Origin: Salinibacterium sp. NK8237
Lineage (GTDB): Bacteria > Actinomycetota > Actinomycetes > Actinomycetales > Microbacteriaceae
DNA: 64,000 bases
Assembly: GCF_015864955.1 (NCBI RefSeq)
Contig: NZ_JADYWE010000001.1
Span: forward strand, 992,001 to 1,056,000
Direction: 5' to 3'
Below, in pieces: positions 18,296 to 27,300 of the stretch; position 1 is the stretch's first letter, and every line of letters begins with the position of its first letter. The notes beneath the pieces were generated by a model. It saw only the letters and a program-made list of their open reading frames with translations, was not told the DNA's origin and did not search any database. Position numbers and translations under genes: made by a program.

Positions 18296-19926
18296 CCGCC
18301 AACACCCTGGCCATGCTCGCCGCTGCGGCGGTCGACGCTGAGTCTCAGAGCAATCCGGTTCTCAATATCTCGATCTTCATCGGCTTCGTCGGAATCACCC
18401 TCTTTATTGTGATTCGCGCCAGTCGCAACAACGCGACGGCGGCAGACTATTACGCGGGCGGGCGTTCGTTCACCGGTCCACAGAACGGGTTCGCGATCAC
18501 CGGAGACTATCTCTCTGCAGCATCGTTCCTCGGCATTGTTGGTGCCATTGCGATCAATGGCTATGACGGATTCTTGTACTCCATCGGCTTCTTGGTGGCC
18601 TGGCTGGTCGCCTTGCTGTTGGTGGCTGAACTCATGCGCAATACCGGAAAATTCACGATGGCGGATGTTCTTTCCTTCCGCCTGAAGCAGCGACCAGTAA
18701 GAATGGCAGCAGCGCTCACAACGCTCGCCGTCTGCTTCTTCTACTTGCTCGCCCAAATGGCCGGAGCTGGTGGACTCGTCTCGCTACTCCTTGGCATTGA
18801 CGACAAGGTCGGTCAGTCGATTGTGGTCGCCATCGTCGGCGGTCTGATGATCCTGTATGTACTGATCGGTGGCATGAAGGGCACCACGTGGGTGCAAATT
18901 GTGAAAGCCTTCCTCCTCGTGGGCGCCGCAATCGCGATGGCGATCTGGGTACTCGTGCTCAACGGCTTCGACCTGTCGCGCGTGCTGCAGAGCGCGGTCG
19001 ACAACTCCGTGGCTACGCCCGCTGAGGCAATTTTGGCGCCGGGACTCAAGTACGGCACGAACCCGCTCGACTTCATCTCCCTGTCACTCGCCCTCGTGCT
19101 GGGCACGGCAGGCCTGCCTCACGTGCTCATGCGCTTCTACACGGTGCCAACCGCCAAGGAAGCACGGCGCTCAGTCGTGTGGGCAATTTGGCTCATCGGT
19201 GGCTTCTACATCCTTACCCTCGTGTTGGGTTACGGTGCAGCGGCCCTGGTAGGTTCTGCGACGATTCTGGATGCTCCTGGCGGAGTGAACTCCGCTGCTC
19301 CGTTGCTCGCACTCGAACTCGGCGGGCCACTGTTGCTGGGGTTCGTCTCCGCGATCGCGTTCGCTACGATCCTTGCGGTCGTGGCGGGACTCACGATCAC
19401 GGCAGCGGCATCCTTCGCTCACGACATCTACTCCAACGTGATCAAGAAGGGCAAGGGAGACCCAGATGCCGAGGTTAAGATCGCGCGTCGCACCGTCATC
19501 GTGATCGGGGTACTCGCCGTCGCAGGTGGTATTGGCGTTCAAGGTCAGAACATCGCCTTCCTCGTGGCGCTCGCCTTTGCGGTTGCCGCAAGCGCGAACC
19601 TTCCGACGATCCTGTACTCCCTCTACTGGAAGCGGTTCAACACTCGCGGCGCCGTCTGGAGCATGGTTGGCGGCTTGTCAGCGGCGGTTCTGCTGATCGT
19701 GTTCTCGCCCGTCATGAGCGGAACCCCCACTTCGATGCTGGGTGAAGGCGTGAACTTCGCGATCTTCCCGCTGCAAAATCCGGGTATCGTCTCGATCCCG
19801 CTCGGGTTCGCTCTCGGCTGGTTGGGAACAGTGACCTCGTCTCGCACAGAAGACCCGGCGCTTGCTGCCGAGATGGACGTGCGTTCGCTCAGTGGCCACG
19901 GCGCTGAAGCGGCGACAACTCACTAG
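18292..19926 (+). CDS. actP: Cation/acetate symporter ActP (sodium:solute symporter family)
   Basis: The 544 residues contain about 13 membrane helices and the SSS family pattern: YYAGGRSFTGPQNGFAITGDYLSAASFLGIVGAIA near residue 45, GLPHVLMRFYTVPTAKEARRSV near 270 and ALAFAVAASANLPTILYSLYWKRFN near 430. These motifs match the acetate/propionate permease group. It is coupled to the DUF485 gene and follows the acyl-CoA synthetase gene, so the operon would import and activate short-chain acids. A strong terminator follows. Confidence 0.93.
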   Translation: MTANTLAMLAAAAVDAESQSNPVLNISIFIGFVGITLFIVIRASRNNATAADYYAGGRSFTGPQNGFAITGDYLSAASFLGIVGAIAINGYDGFLYSIGFLVAWLVALLLVAELMRNTGKFTMADVLSFRLKQRPVRMAAALTTLAVCFFYLLAQMAGAGGLVSLLLGIDDKVGQSIVVAIVGGLMILYVLIGGMKGTTWVQIVKAFLLVGAAIAMAIWVLVLNGFDLSRVLQSAVDNSVATPAEAILAPGLKYGTNPLDFISLSLALVLGTAGLPHVLMRFYTVPTAKEARRSVVWAIWLIGGFYILTLVLGYGAAALVGSATILDAPGGVNSAAPLLALELGGPLLLGFVSAIAFATILAVVAGLTITAAASFAHDIYSNVIKKGKGDPDAEVKIARRTVIVIGVLAVAGGIGVQGQNIAFLVALAFAVAASANLPTILYSLYWKRFNTRGAVWSMVGGLSAAVLLIVFSPVMSGTPTSMLGEGVNFAIFPLQNPGIVSIPLGFALGWLGTVTSSRTEDPALAAEMDVRSLSGHGAEAATTH

Positions 19927-19933
19927 AACGAGG

Positions 19934-19976
19934 ATGGGGCGTGCGGTGCGGAGATTCTTCGCACTGCACGCCCCAT
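19934..19976 (+). terminator. Terminator after the acetate symporter operon
   Basis: A long hairpin pairs ATGGGGCGTGC-G-GTGCG with CGCAC-T-GCACGCCCCAT (19934-19976), followed by TTGTTCTG. It starts 8 bases after the actP stop and can also serve the convergent gene ending at 20007. Confidence 0.8.
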
Positions 19977-20006
19977 TGTTCTGCCCGGTAGCGGGACAGC
20001 AAGTGG

Positions 20007-20945
20007 TTAGCTAGCGCGACGACGAGCAAGCGCGGCGTCGAGATCGAGCGAGTTGCCCGATTCTTCGACGATCCCCATGCCAGCAAACCTGCTGGGAGCG
20101 GATGCCGCGGCTGGAGCTTCGGCGGGAGCAGCCGGCGCACGCCGAGCATCCCGCGCAAGCTCCGCTTCGCGAGTAGCCGCAGCCATCGCGGCGGTGTTCG
20201 CGCGTAGGGCTTGTTCGGCGGATTCCGCCGCGGCCCGCAGCTCGCTGTCGATCTGTCCGGCGTGGCGCGCTGCCGCAACTACTGTTTCTGGCGCGTTGCT
20301 GCGACTGAGGTACATGGGCTTCGGCACGGGAACGGGAGTCCAGCTGACTTTCGAGGTGACGTCTTCGATCGGGGCCTCCGAGGAGAGCACCACACGACGA
20401 CGGGGTGCCGCGGCACGAGTTCTCGGGGCTTGCTCGCTCCGGCGTGCTCGTGAACGTGTGGCGAGGCGCGACAACATTGCACTCGCGCTGATTCCCGCCA
20501 TCGTCGCAGCAGCGAGAATAAGCCAGGTTCCCGATGAGAGTGCGGCACCTGCCGTGAAGATGAGGACCACGTTGACGCCGACGACGGCGACACTGGCGAG
20601 CAAAACTAGTGCGGTGAATGCGCGAGTGCGGCGAAGACGACGGGCAGACAGCGCAAGCACTTCTTCGCGCGTCGGTGGCGTAACAGCGCGGCCGACAGCG
20701 ACCGGCCCTTGATTCAGGTTGGCTTTCGCCAGTTCAGCGGCTTGTCGCGCCACGGCTTCCGCACGCACGGCATCAGGAATTTCTGAGGTTTGCGCGAGAA
20801 TGCGAATGGTCTGCTGGAGTCGAACGGCATTGCGTTCGGTGGCCAAGTACTCGCGATTCTTGAACCAATTCGGAATCAGATAGACGAGCCACAGCGCCGC
20901 AGCGAGCGCGATCATGACGCCGCCGCCGATGCTGGTGAGTTCCAT
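20007..20945 (-). CDS. Conserved actinobacterial membrane protein, Rv0996-like by position
   Basis: The 312 residues begin with a membrane helix (GGVMIALAAALWLVYLIPNWF), then a basic region, two further helices at about residues 110-155 (AFTALVLLASVAVVGVNVVLIF; SGTWLILAAATMAGI), and a long Ala/Arg-rich C-terminal half probably without fixed structure. I do not recognise an enzymatic domain. The gene is followed in reverse by rimJ-like and galU genes, the same neighbourhood as a conserved membrane protein in mycobacteria, so a cell-envelope role is plausible but unproven. Confidence 0.75.
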   Translation of the reverse strand: MELTSIGGGVMIALAAALWLVYLIPNWFKNREYLATERNAVRLQQTIRILAQTSEIPDAVRAEAVARQAAELAKANLNQGPVAVGRAVTPPTREEVLALSARRLRRTRAFTALVLLASVAVVGVNVVLIFTAGAALSSGTWLILAAATMAGISASAMLSRLATRSRARRSEQAPRTRAAAPRRRVVLSSEAPIEDVTSKVSWTPVPVPKPMYLSRSNAPETVVAAARHAGQIDSELRAAAESAEQALRANTAAMAAATREAELARDARRAPAAPAEAPAAASAPSRFAGMGIVEESGNSLDLDAALARRRAS

Positions 20946-21031
20946 GGGTATACGCTACGAGCTTCCGGGCGAGTCAGGCTCTCGGCACGCGGCAGAGACA
21001 TCAGAAGTTGCTGAGAGTCCCAGCGAGTGGA

Positions 21032-21691
21032 TCAGCGTGGCGGAAGCGTCAGCGGGTGCGCGGCGCGCAGGCGGTCCTCGGCGGGAATATGGGCATCCTG
21101 CTGTGGCGCGGTGCCCAATTTCCAGCGGCGAAAGATTCCTTGCGGGACTTCTTCTACCGTGAGAGCGAAGCAGAAGTGGTCGCGCCAGTCACCATCGATG
21201 TGGATGAAGCGGCGCCGCAGTTGCTCGTAGCGGAACCCAAGCTTCTCGACCACCCGAAGGCTCGGCTCGTTTTCGGGCCGAATGCAGATCTCCATGCGGT
21301 GAAGACCGAGTTGAAAAAAGCAGTAGTCCGTGGCGAGCGCTACGGCCGTCGGTGTGAGCCCCTTGCCCGCGAATCGTTCTGACACCCAGTATCCGAGGGA
21401 CGCTGACGCGAGTGAACCATAGGTGACTGAGGAAACGTTGAGCTGACCCGCGACCTCACCATTGAACTCGATGACGAACGGCAAGCCGGTGCCCACGCGA
21501 GACTGTTGCAACAGCCCCCGGATGCTCGACTTCACGTCGAACGACGACGGACCAACCGGGCTGGTGGCTTCCCACCGGCGAAGCCACCCCCGGTTGTCGC
21601 GAAGTTCTTTCTCTAACGCACGAGCGTCTCGCACCCGAATGGGCCGAATACTGATGTTTCCGTCGCCAAGCGTCGGAATGCCAAACGCCAC
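21032..21691 (-). CDS. GNAT family N-acetyltransferase, RimJ-like
   Basis: The 219 residues match the RimJ/RimL branch of GNAT acetyltransferases: ISIRPIRVRDARALEKELRDNRGWLRRWEAT near the start, SLGYWVSERFAGKGLTPTAVALATDYCF (the acetyl-CoA pyrophosphate loop) near residue 105, and RMEICIRPENEPSLRVVEKLGFRYEQ near 135. Family members acetylate ribosomal-protein N-termini, but the substrate here is unknown. It begins three bases after the galU stop on the same strand. Confidence 0.88.
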   Translation of the reverse strand: MAFGIPTLGDGNISIRPIRVRDARALEKELRDNRGWLRRWEATSPVGPSSFDVKSSIRGLLQQSRVGTGLPFVIEFNGEVAGQLNVSSVTYGSLASASLGYWVSERFAGKGLTPTAVALATDYCFFQLGLHRMEICIRPENEPSLRVVEKLGFRYEQLRRRFIHIDGDWRDHFCFALTVEEVPQGIFRRWKLGTAPQQDAHIPAEDRLRAAHPLTLPPR

Positions 21692-21694
21692 CCG

Positions 21695-22585
21695 TTAATC
21701 CAGTGTTGTGCTGAACTGCTTAAGCCATGGGCGCAGTTCAGGGCCCAAGTCGTCGCGCTCAACAGCAAGCTGCACGATGGCCTTGATGTAGTCGAGACGG
21801 TCACCAGTGTCGTAACGGCGGCCGCGGAACACGACGCCGTAAACGCCGCCCGCGATGTCGTTCTCTGCCATCTCTTGCAAGGCATCTGTCAGTTGGATTT
21901 CGCCGCCCTTGCCTGGGTCAGTGCGCTCAAGAATCTCGAAGATTTCTGGAGTCAGCACGTAGCGACCAATGATCGCGAGGTTGGAGAGCGCTGTGCCCTG
22001 AGCCGGCTTCTCTACGAGACCCGTGATGTGCACAACATCGGGGTCGTCGGTGGGTTCCACCGTCGCGATGCCGTACATGTGGCTCTGGGCCGGGTCGACC
22101 TCCATGAGGGCGATGATCGTGGCGTTGCGACCCTCTTGCTCTTCGAGCATGCGGGAGAGCAGAACATCGCGTTCGTCGATGAGGTCGTCACCGAGCAGTA
22201 CGGCAAACGGTTCGTGACCGACGTGCATTTTGGCACGAAGGACGGCGTGACCGAGGCCACGCGGATCGCCCTGACGGACGTAATGCATGTCGGCGAGGTC
22301 ATTGGAGAACTCGACCTTAGAGAGGCGATCTGTATCGCCCTTTTGCTGGAGCGTCGACTCCAACTCTGTCATTCGATCGAAATGGTTTTCAAGGGCGTTT
22401 TTATTACGCCCGGTGATCATCAACACGTCGGTGAGGCCAGCGGCAACAGCCTCCTCTACGACATATTGGATAGCCGGTTTATCTACAACCGGCAACATCT
22501 CCTTCGGCATAGCTTTCGTTGCCGGGAGAAATCGTGTGCCCAGACCTGCAGCAGGGATAACCGCTTTAGTAATCTTCGTAGCCAT
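21695..22585 (-). CDS. galU: UTP-glucose-1-phosphate uridylyltransferase GalU
   Basis: GalU makes UDP-glucose, the substrate of the UDP-glucose dehydrogenase encoded at 2577-3887 and a donor for envelope glycans. The protein (296 residues from ATG 22585) shows the nucleotidyltransferase signature AVIPAAGLGTRFLPATKAMPKEMLPVVDKP, then VLLGDDLIDE near residue 125 and TGLVEKPAQG near 195. The upstream in-frame extension to 22645 would run past the divergent 5-FCL start, so the internal ATG that precedes the conserved N-terminus is preferred. Confidence 0.96.
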   Translation of the reverse strand: MATKITKAVIPAAGLGTRFLPATKAMPKEMLPVVDKPAIQYVVEEAVAAGLTDVLMITGRNKNALENHFDRMTELESTLQQKGDTDRLSKVEFSNDLADMHYVRQGDPRGLGHAVLRAKMHVGHEPFAVLLGDDLIDERDVLLSRMLEEQEGRNATIIALMEVDPAQSHMYGIATVEPTDDPDVVHITGLVEKPAQGTALSNLAIIGRYVLTPEIFEILERTDPGKGGEIQLTDALQEMAENDIAGGVYGVVFRGRRYDTGDRLDYIKAIVQLAVERDDLGPELRPWLKQFSTTLD

Positions 22586-22611
22586 AGGTACAGCGTAGTC
22601 GGCCAGTCTCG

Positions 22612-22625
22612 TAGAATGCTTAGTA
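22612..22625 (+). promoter_or_regulatory. -10 element giving a probable leaderless 5-FCL transcript
   Basis: TAGAAT at 22612-22617 is followed by exactly seven bases before ATG 22625, so transcription would begin on or next to the A of the start codon. No ribosome binding site precedes that ATG. Leaderless starts with this spacing are common in actinobacteria. Confidence 0.5.
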
Positions 22626-23215
22626 TGACCGACGATGTCAGTCACGATAAACGTGCACTCCGAGCCGAATTACGCGAACGCCGACGCATCTGCACCGCCA
22701 AAGAGCGGGAAGAATTTAACACTGGTGTAACAGAGCACCTCATCGAGCTCACTCAGAGACTCGGATCTACTTCGATCGCCGCCTACCTCTCCACCACCGA
22801 CGAACCCGAAACCCGCGGATTTTTGCACTGGGCCTGCGACCACGACATCACCGTGCTGCTTCCCATCTCGCGCGCCGATGGCCTACTCGACTGGGCCCCC
22901 TACGACGGCGAAGATGAAGACCAAGACCTCATCGGCATGCCAGCGCCTACGAGCGACGTGCTTGGCCCGATCGCCATCAACGATGTCGACCTGATTATTG
23001 TGCCCGCGGCATCCGTGGATCGCACGGGAATGCGCATGGGGTGGGGTCGCGGCTACTTCGACAAGACCCTCGGCTCTATGGAGACCAAGCCACCCGTCTA
23101 CGCGGTGATCTTCGACAGCGAATTCGTGGATAAAGTGCCCACAGAAATTCATGACCAACCAGTAAACGGCATAGTTACCCCCACGGGAATTGTGACCATC
23201 ACCGAGCACAACTAA
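22625..23215 (+). CDS. 5-formyltetrahydrofolate cyclo-ligase
   Basis: The enzyme converts 5-formyl-THF to 5,10-methenyl-THF with ATP. The 196 residues contain KRALRAELRERRR at the N-terminus, IAAYLSTTDEPETRGFLHWA, the folate/ATP segment LIIVPAASVDRTGMRMGWGRGYFDKTL near residue 125 and a conserved C-terminus ending PTGIVTI. ATG 22625 fits the leaderless promoter; ATG 22616 is an alternative. It is divergent from galU, and fmdB follows after seven bases. Confidence 0.93.
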   Translation: MTDDVSHDKRALRAELRERRRICTAKEREEFNTGVTEHLIELTQRLGSTSIAAYLSTTDEPETRGFLHWACDHDITVLLPISRADGLLDWAPYDGEDEDQDLIGMPAPTSDVLGPIAINDVDLIIVPAASVDRTGMRMGWGRGYFDKTLGSMETKPPVYAVIFDSEFVDKVPTEIHDQPVNGIVTPTGIVTITEHN

Positions 23216-23222
23216 GGATCTC

Positions 23223-23564
23223 GTGCCTACCTATTCCTACCGCTGCACCGAATGTGACAACGCGTTCGATATTCAGCAATCGTTCACCGATGACTCGCTC
23301 ACGGTCTGCCCCGCCTGCCAAGGCAAACTTCGCAAGATCTTCTCCGCCGTCGGAGTCACGTTCAACGGTTCGGGTTTCTACCGCAACGACTCACGTGCGA
23401 CCACGAGTTCGACTGACTCCAGCTCGAGCTCGTCAAGCTCCTCAAGTTCGTCGAGCTCGTCCCCTGACTCGAAGAAATCTGACTCCGCGAAGTCAGATTC
23501 GAAGCCGTCGACGAACCCCTCATCTCCGCCAGCCTCTTCACCATCGGCCGCAAAAGCGTCATAG
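23223..23564 (+). CDS. FmdB family zinc-ribbon protein
   Basis: The 113 residues start with the FmdB zinc ribbon: PTYSYRCTECDNAFDIQQSF and LTVCPACQGKLRKIFSAVGVTFNGSGFY, with four cysteines in two CxxC knuckles. FmdB-type proteins are small putative regulators of uncertain function. From about residue 58 the protein becomes a low-complexity tail with an almost pure serine run followed by Ser/Lys/Asp/Pro repeats. Start is GTG 23223, with AAGGAT upstream. It sits between 5-FCL and mscL as in other actinobacteria. Confidence 0.9.
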   Translation: MPTYSYRCTECDNAFDIQQSFTDDSLTVCPACQGKLRKIFSAVGVTFNGSGFYRNDSRATTSSTDSSSSSSSSSSSSSSSPDSKKSDSAKSDSKPSTNPSSPPASSPSAAKAS

Positions 23565-23594
23565 TTATTACTTCCCCCACACAGAGGAGTAATC

Positions 23595-23996
23595 ATGTTA
23601 AGCGGATTCAAAGAATTCATTTTGCGTGGCAATGTCATCGACTTGGCCGTAGCCGTCGTCATTGGCGCTGCCTTCACGGCAGTCGTCAACACGATTGTGG
23701 AAGCGGTTTTCAACCCGCTCATCGGCGCCCTGTTCAGTGCAGAGTCGCTGGCGACAGCACTCCCGGTCGCAATTGGCACCAGCGGGGCAACGATCTACTT
23801 CGGCGCGGTCCTCGCGGCGATCATTCAGTTCGTGCTCGTCGCCGCCGTCGTGTACTTCGCCATCGTTGCACCTATGAACTACGCCAACAAGCTCGCGAAC
23901 GCGCGCAAACCGGTCGTTATCGAACCTGAAGCTGGCCCGACCGAAGCAGAACTGCTACTGCAAATTCGCGACCTTCTCGCCAAGCAAAACGGCTAG
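23595..23996 (+). CDS. mscL: Large-conductance mechanosensitive channel MscL
   Basis: MscL opens under membrane tension to release solutes during osmotic downshock. The 133 residues show the N-terminal amphipathic helix GFKEFILRGNVIDLAVAVVIGAAFTAVVNTIVEAVFNPLIG (first membrane helix with the Gly/Ala gate), a short periplasmic loop, the second helix YFGAVLAAIIQFVLVAAVVYFAIVAPMN, and a C-terminal helix ending LLQIRDLLAKQ. An AGAGGAGT ribosome site lies just upstream. Confidence 0.95.
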   Translation: MLSGFKEFILRGNVIDLAVAVVIGAAFTAVVNTIVEAVFNPLIGALFSAESLATALPVAIGTSGATIYFGAVLAAIIQFVLVAAVVYFAIVAPMNYANKLANARKPVVIEPEAGPTEAELLLQIRDLLAKQNG

Positions 23997-24062
23997 CAGC
24001 CAGCAACCCGCAACTCGCAGCTGCCCCCGGTAGCTCACGAAAACAACGAGTGGCCAAGGCAC

Positions 24063-24311
24063 TTACCCCCAATGCGGAGGTTTGTCGCCCTTGAGCCGCT
24101 CGTCGTTTTCGTTAACCGGATGGCGTTCCGGTTCAGCGGGCGGATGCGGATCTGACCCCGCTGGCGGAGCCGTCGTCACGCGGCGACGCTTCTTCGGCTT
24201 CGCGCGCGGCTCGACGGACTGCTCTGCTCCCGCCGTGCTGCGCTGCTCGCCCTCGCGCGCGCGATCGCTCGACGGTGCGCCCGACTGCTCGGGATGGATG
24301 CCGTCTGCCAT
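24063..24311 (-). CDS. Small charged hypothetical protein coupled to the helicase-like gene
   Basis: The 82-residue product is hydrophilic and probably disordered: an acidic/polar N-terminus, a basic KPKKRRRVT cluster near residue 40, and a Pro/Glu-rich C-terminus ending KGDKPPHWG. I recognise no domain. Its ATG shares one base with the stop of the 1265-codon gene upstream (TAATG), so it is probably translated by reinitiation and may work with that protein. Codon choice is GC-rich, like its neighbours. Confidence 0.6.
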   Translation of the reverse strand: MADGIHPEQSGAPSSDRAREGEQRSTAGAEQSVEPRAKPKKRRRVTTAPPAGSDPHPPAEPERHPVNENDERLKGDKPPHWG

Positions 24312-27300
24312 TACTGCTGCGGACGGGTGGCGGGAATGATCGCGATGGGCTCGGTGGTGGGAGCAGGTTCTGCTCCGAGCATCCGGGCGACCTTGTCGGC
24401 AACCTGATCGGGGTCGCTGAACAGCTCGAACGCGTGCACCCGCAAGTAGTGCCAGCCCAGACGACGCAGTAGCTCAGGACGCAAGCGCAATGACTCGCGC
24501 AGGCTTGATTCGTGAACCATGGCGTCAGTCTCGATGGTGCCGCAGCGGCCGCCGCGGGAAGCAACGAGTCCGAGCTTGCCGCGGTGCCCGAGCGAGACGC
24601 GAAGTCCGCGCGCTTCGAGGCGACGAGCGAGATCAACGAGCATGGGGTCGCTGTCGTCGGGCACAGGAACTTCGGCAAAGCGGGCATCCACTTCATCGAG
24701 CACTTCAGCCAGAGCAACAGCACCATGCTTCATGCGACCGTCGTCGAGGTCTTCTGACCGGAACGACGTGACGATTTCGAGCGAACGACGCGCTCGCGTC
24801 ATCGCGACAGCGAGCAGGCGCTCTCCCCCGGGTTCACCAAGTGACCCGAAATCGGAGAGGACGCGACCGTGGGGCGTGCGGCCATATCCGATGGAGAAAA
24901 TAACCCGGTCGCGACTTTGGGCCACAGCCTGATCAATCGTCGTGACCGTAAACGGTTCGGCACGATCGCCGATGATGACATCGAGCAATTCGGGGCGACG
25001 ACGGCTAACGGCATCCAACACCGCCTGCATAACACGAACGGAATGCACGGGGCTTGCCGTGATGACCATGAGTGACTCTTGCGGACGCTTGGTGGCGTGG
25101 TCGAGCACGAGTTCGACAACGCGAGAGACTTCGGCGTCAGGGCTTTCGACAGCGCCTGAGTCAGGGTCGGGCATTCCGATTCCGTCAGCGACGTAGCTGA
25201 CAGCCAGACTGCCGTGACCGAGGAAACTTCCCGCCCAGGGCAGCGACTCGATCTGACCGTCATAGAAGCGACGATTCACGAGCTCAGCAAGCTCTTCACC
25301 ACCGGGGCGGTAGCTGCGCGTGAGGGTGAGGGTAGGCAGCACGCCGCTGAGCTTCGCAAAAGCGGAGTCGTCAACGAGTGCTTCGCGCGCGTCATCGTCG
25401 ACGAGCGGAGCAGCATCGCCGGTCGCATCGCGCACCGCCGTTTCGAACGGTGTCGGCGATTGGATGACAGGGTCGCCAATAACGACGACCTGCTTTGAAC
25501 GGCGGATCGCTCCGGCCGCTTCAGCCACCGTGACAGCGCCAGCGTCAACGAGCACGACAGTGTCGAACGGCATCGTGTCGACAACAGAGTCAATCTCGTA
25601 GGGCGAAGCGAGCCACACTGGCGCGATGGTGCGCGACAAGTGTGGTGCCGAGGTTTGCACGTCGAAGGACGTGAGGCGCTCTTTGGCGAGAGCGCGCTTA
25701 AGGGCGCGGGCCTCATCTGGCCAGTCGACGAGGCCGATCTTCCAGTTCTCGGCGATCTGCCACGAGAGCTGCTTGGCGTTGGCAGAAGCGTGAGCTTCAT
25801 CCACGAGACGGAAATCAGCTTCGAGACGATCGACAACGGTCGTGTTGGCGTTCAGCAGCGCCCGGTCAACTTCGAGCATCGAATCGAGTGCCGACTTCCA
25901 CCACGACAGCTCAAGCTCAGCCGCGACTTGATCTTCAGGAACATGGCGCTCAGCGAGGTCTTCAATCAGCGGGTCCAGCTTGAGATCACGCAAGCTACCC
26001 ATCAGCGCGGTGCGCTCCTGCAGGTTATTGAGCACATCAGATTCAGCCGCGAGAGATTCCACCTTCTCGATCAAAAACGGAATCGGGAGGCTCGAGAGAT
26101 TCATGTGCGAGTCAGCCAGACCGAGCGGCACGTCGAGGGCAGCGAGGTCGTCAGAGACCTGCTGGTATGACCGCTGAACTTCACCAATTCCCACGGGAAC
26201 CGCCGGGCTCGCACCCTCAGCCACAAAACGGTGCCACAACACACGCTGCTTCTGGATGCGCTTGAGCGCACCATGCATGTCGGTTACACGCACGCCAGGG
26301 CGAACGTACTCGAGAGCAAGCTTCTTGAGACGGCGACGGTTCGCGCTCGTCATGTCAGGGAAGTCGCGACGCGGAGCGGTAGCCGCAATCAATTCCGTGA
26401 TCGCGCGGTCGAACACCGTCGGCACAAAACGGTCGAGGGTTTCGCGAAGATCAACGAGCAGTCGCAAGTACACGCCGAGCTCATCGATGCTCTGGAAGGG
26501 ACGCATGCGCGTGTTCGAGACAAGACGATTAGCAACATCGAGCAGCGACGACAGTTGCTCATTCGCCCGCTGAGCGATGCCGTGCGCTTTAAGCGCTTCC
26601 CCACTATTGGCGAACTGTGCGCCGTACCAGGGCGAATCTCCGGGGCCGTACTTGAATTCGCCGAGTTTCGCTGCAGCGATAATCACGCCAGTGGCCGTGC
26701 TGCGATCCTTGGCCAGCTTCTCCACGGCCTCCCGCGACAAGCGTGCCGTTGTGGATGGCGGTGTCGGCAACAGCGCCAAACGGCTGAGTTCCGAAACGCA
26801 GTCGAGAACCGAAACGCCGAGAACACCGTCGGGCACCGACATTGACTCGCGGTAGTCGAGCATGATCTTGCGCAAACGCAGCAGCGCGTCATCCACGTCT
26901 TCGATCTGCGGACGGCCAGCTTTCTCACTGCGAGAAATGGAGCGGATGATGTCGCGGCGAAGCGTGCGGGGTGCGACCGAGAGGCCAGGAAGTCCGATGT
27001 CCGAGAAGCGATCAGCAATTGACTGCAGCGAGGCGCGACGCGGGCTCACCACGAGCACTCGCTTGTTTTGTGCGACAAGCGCACCAACCGCGTTCACAAT
27101 CGTTTGAGTTCCACCGGTGCCGGGCAGAGTGCGCACGACGAGGGAGTTGCCTGCCTCGATTTGGGCGATCACGTTCTCTTGTTCGGCATCGGCATCAAGC
27201 AGGAGATTGTCGGTCTGCGGCGAGCGCTCATCCGCCGAGAGAGCCGGAACAGGCGCGTAGCCTTCCTTGATCGTCCAGGCTGCGGCAGTGTTGCCGGCGA

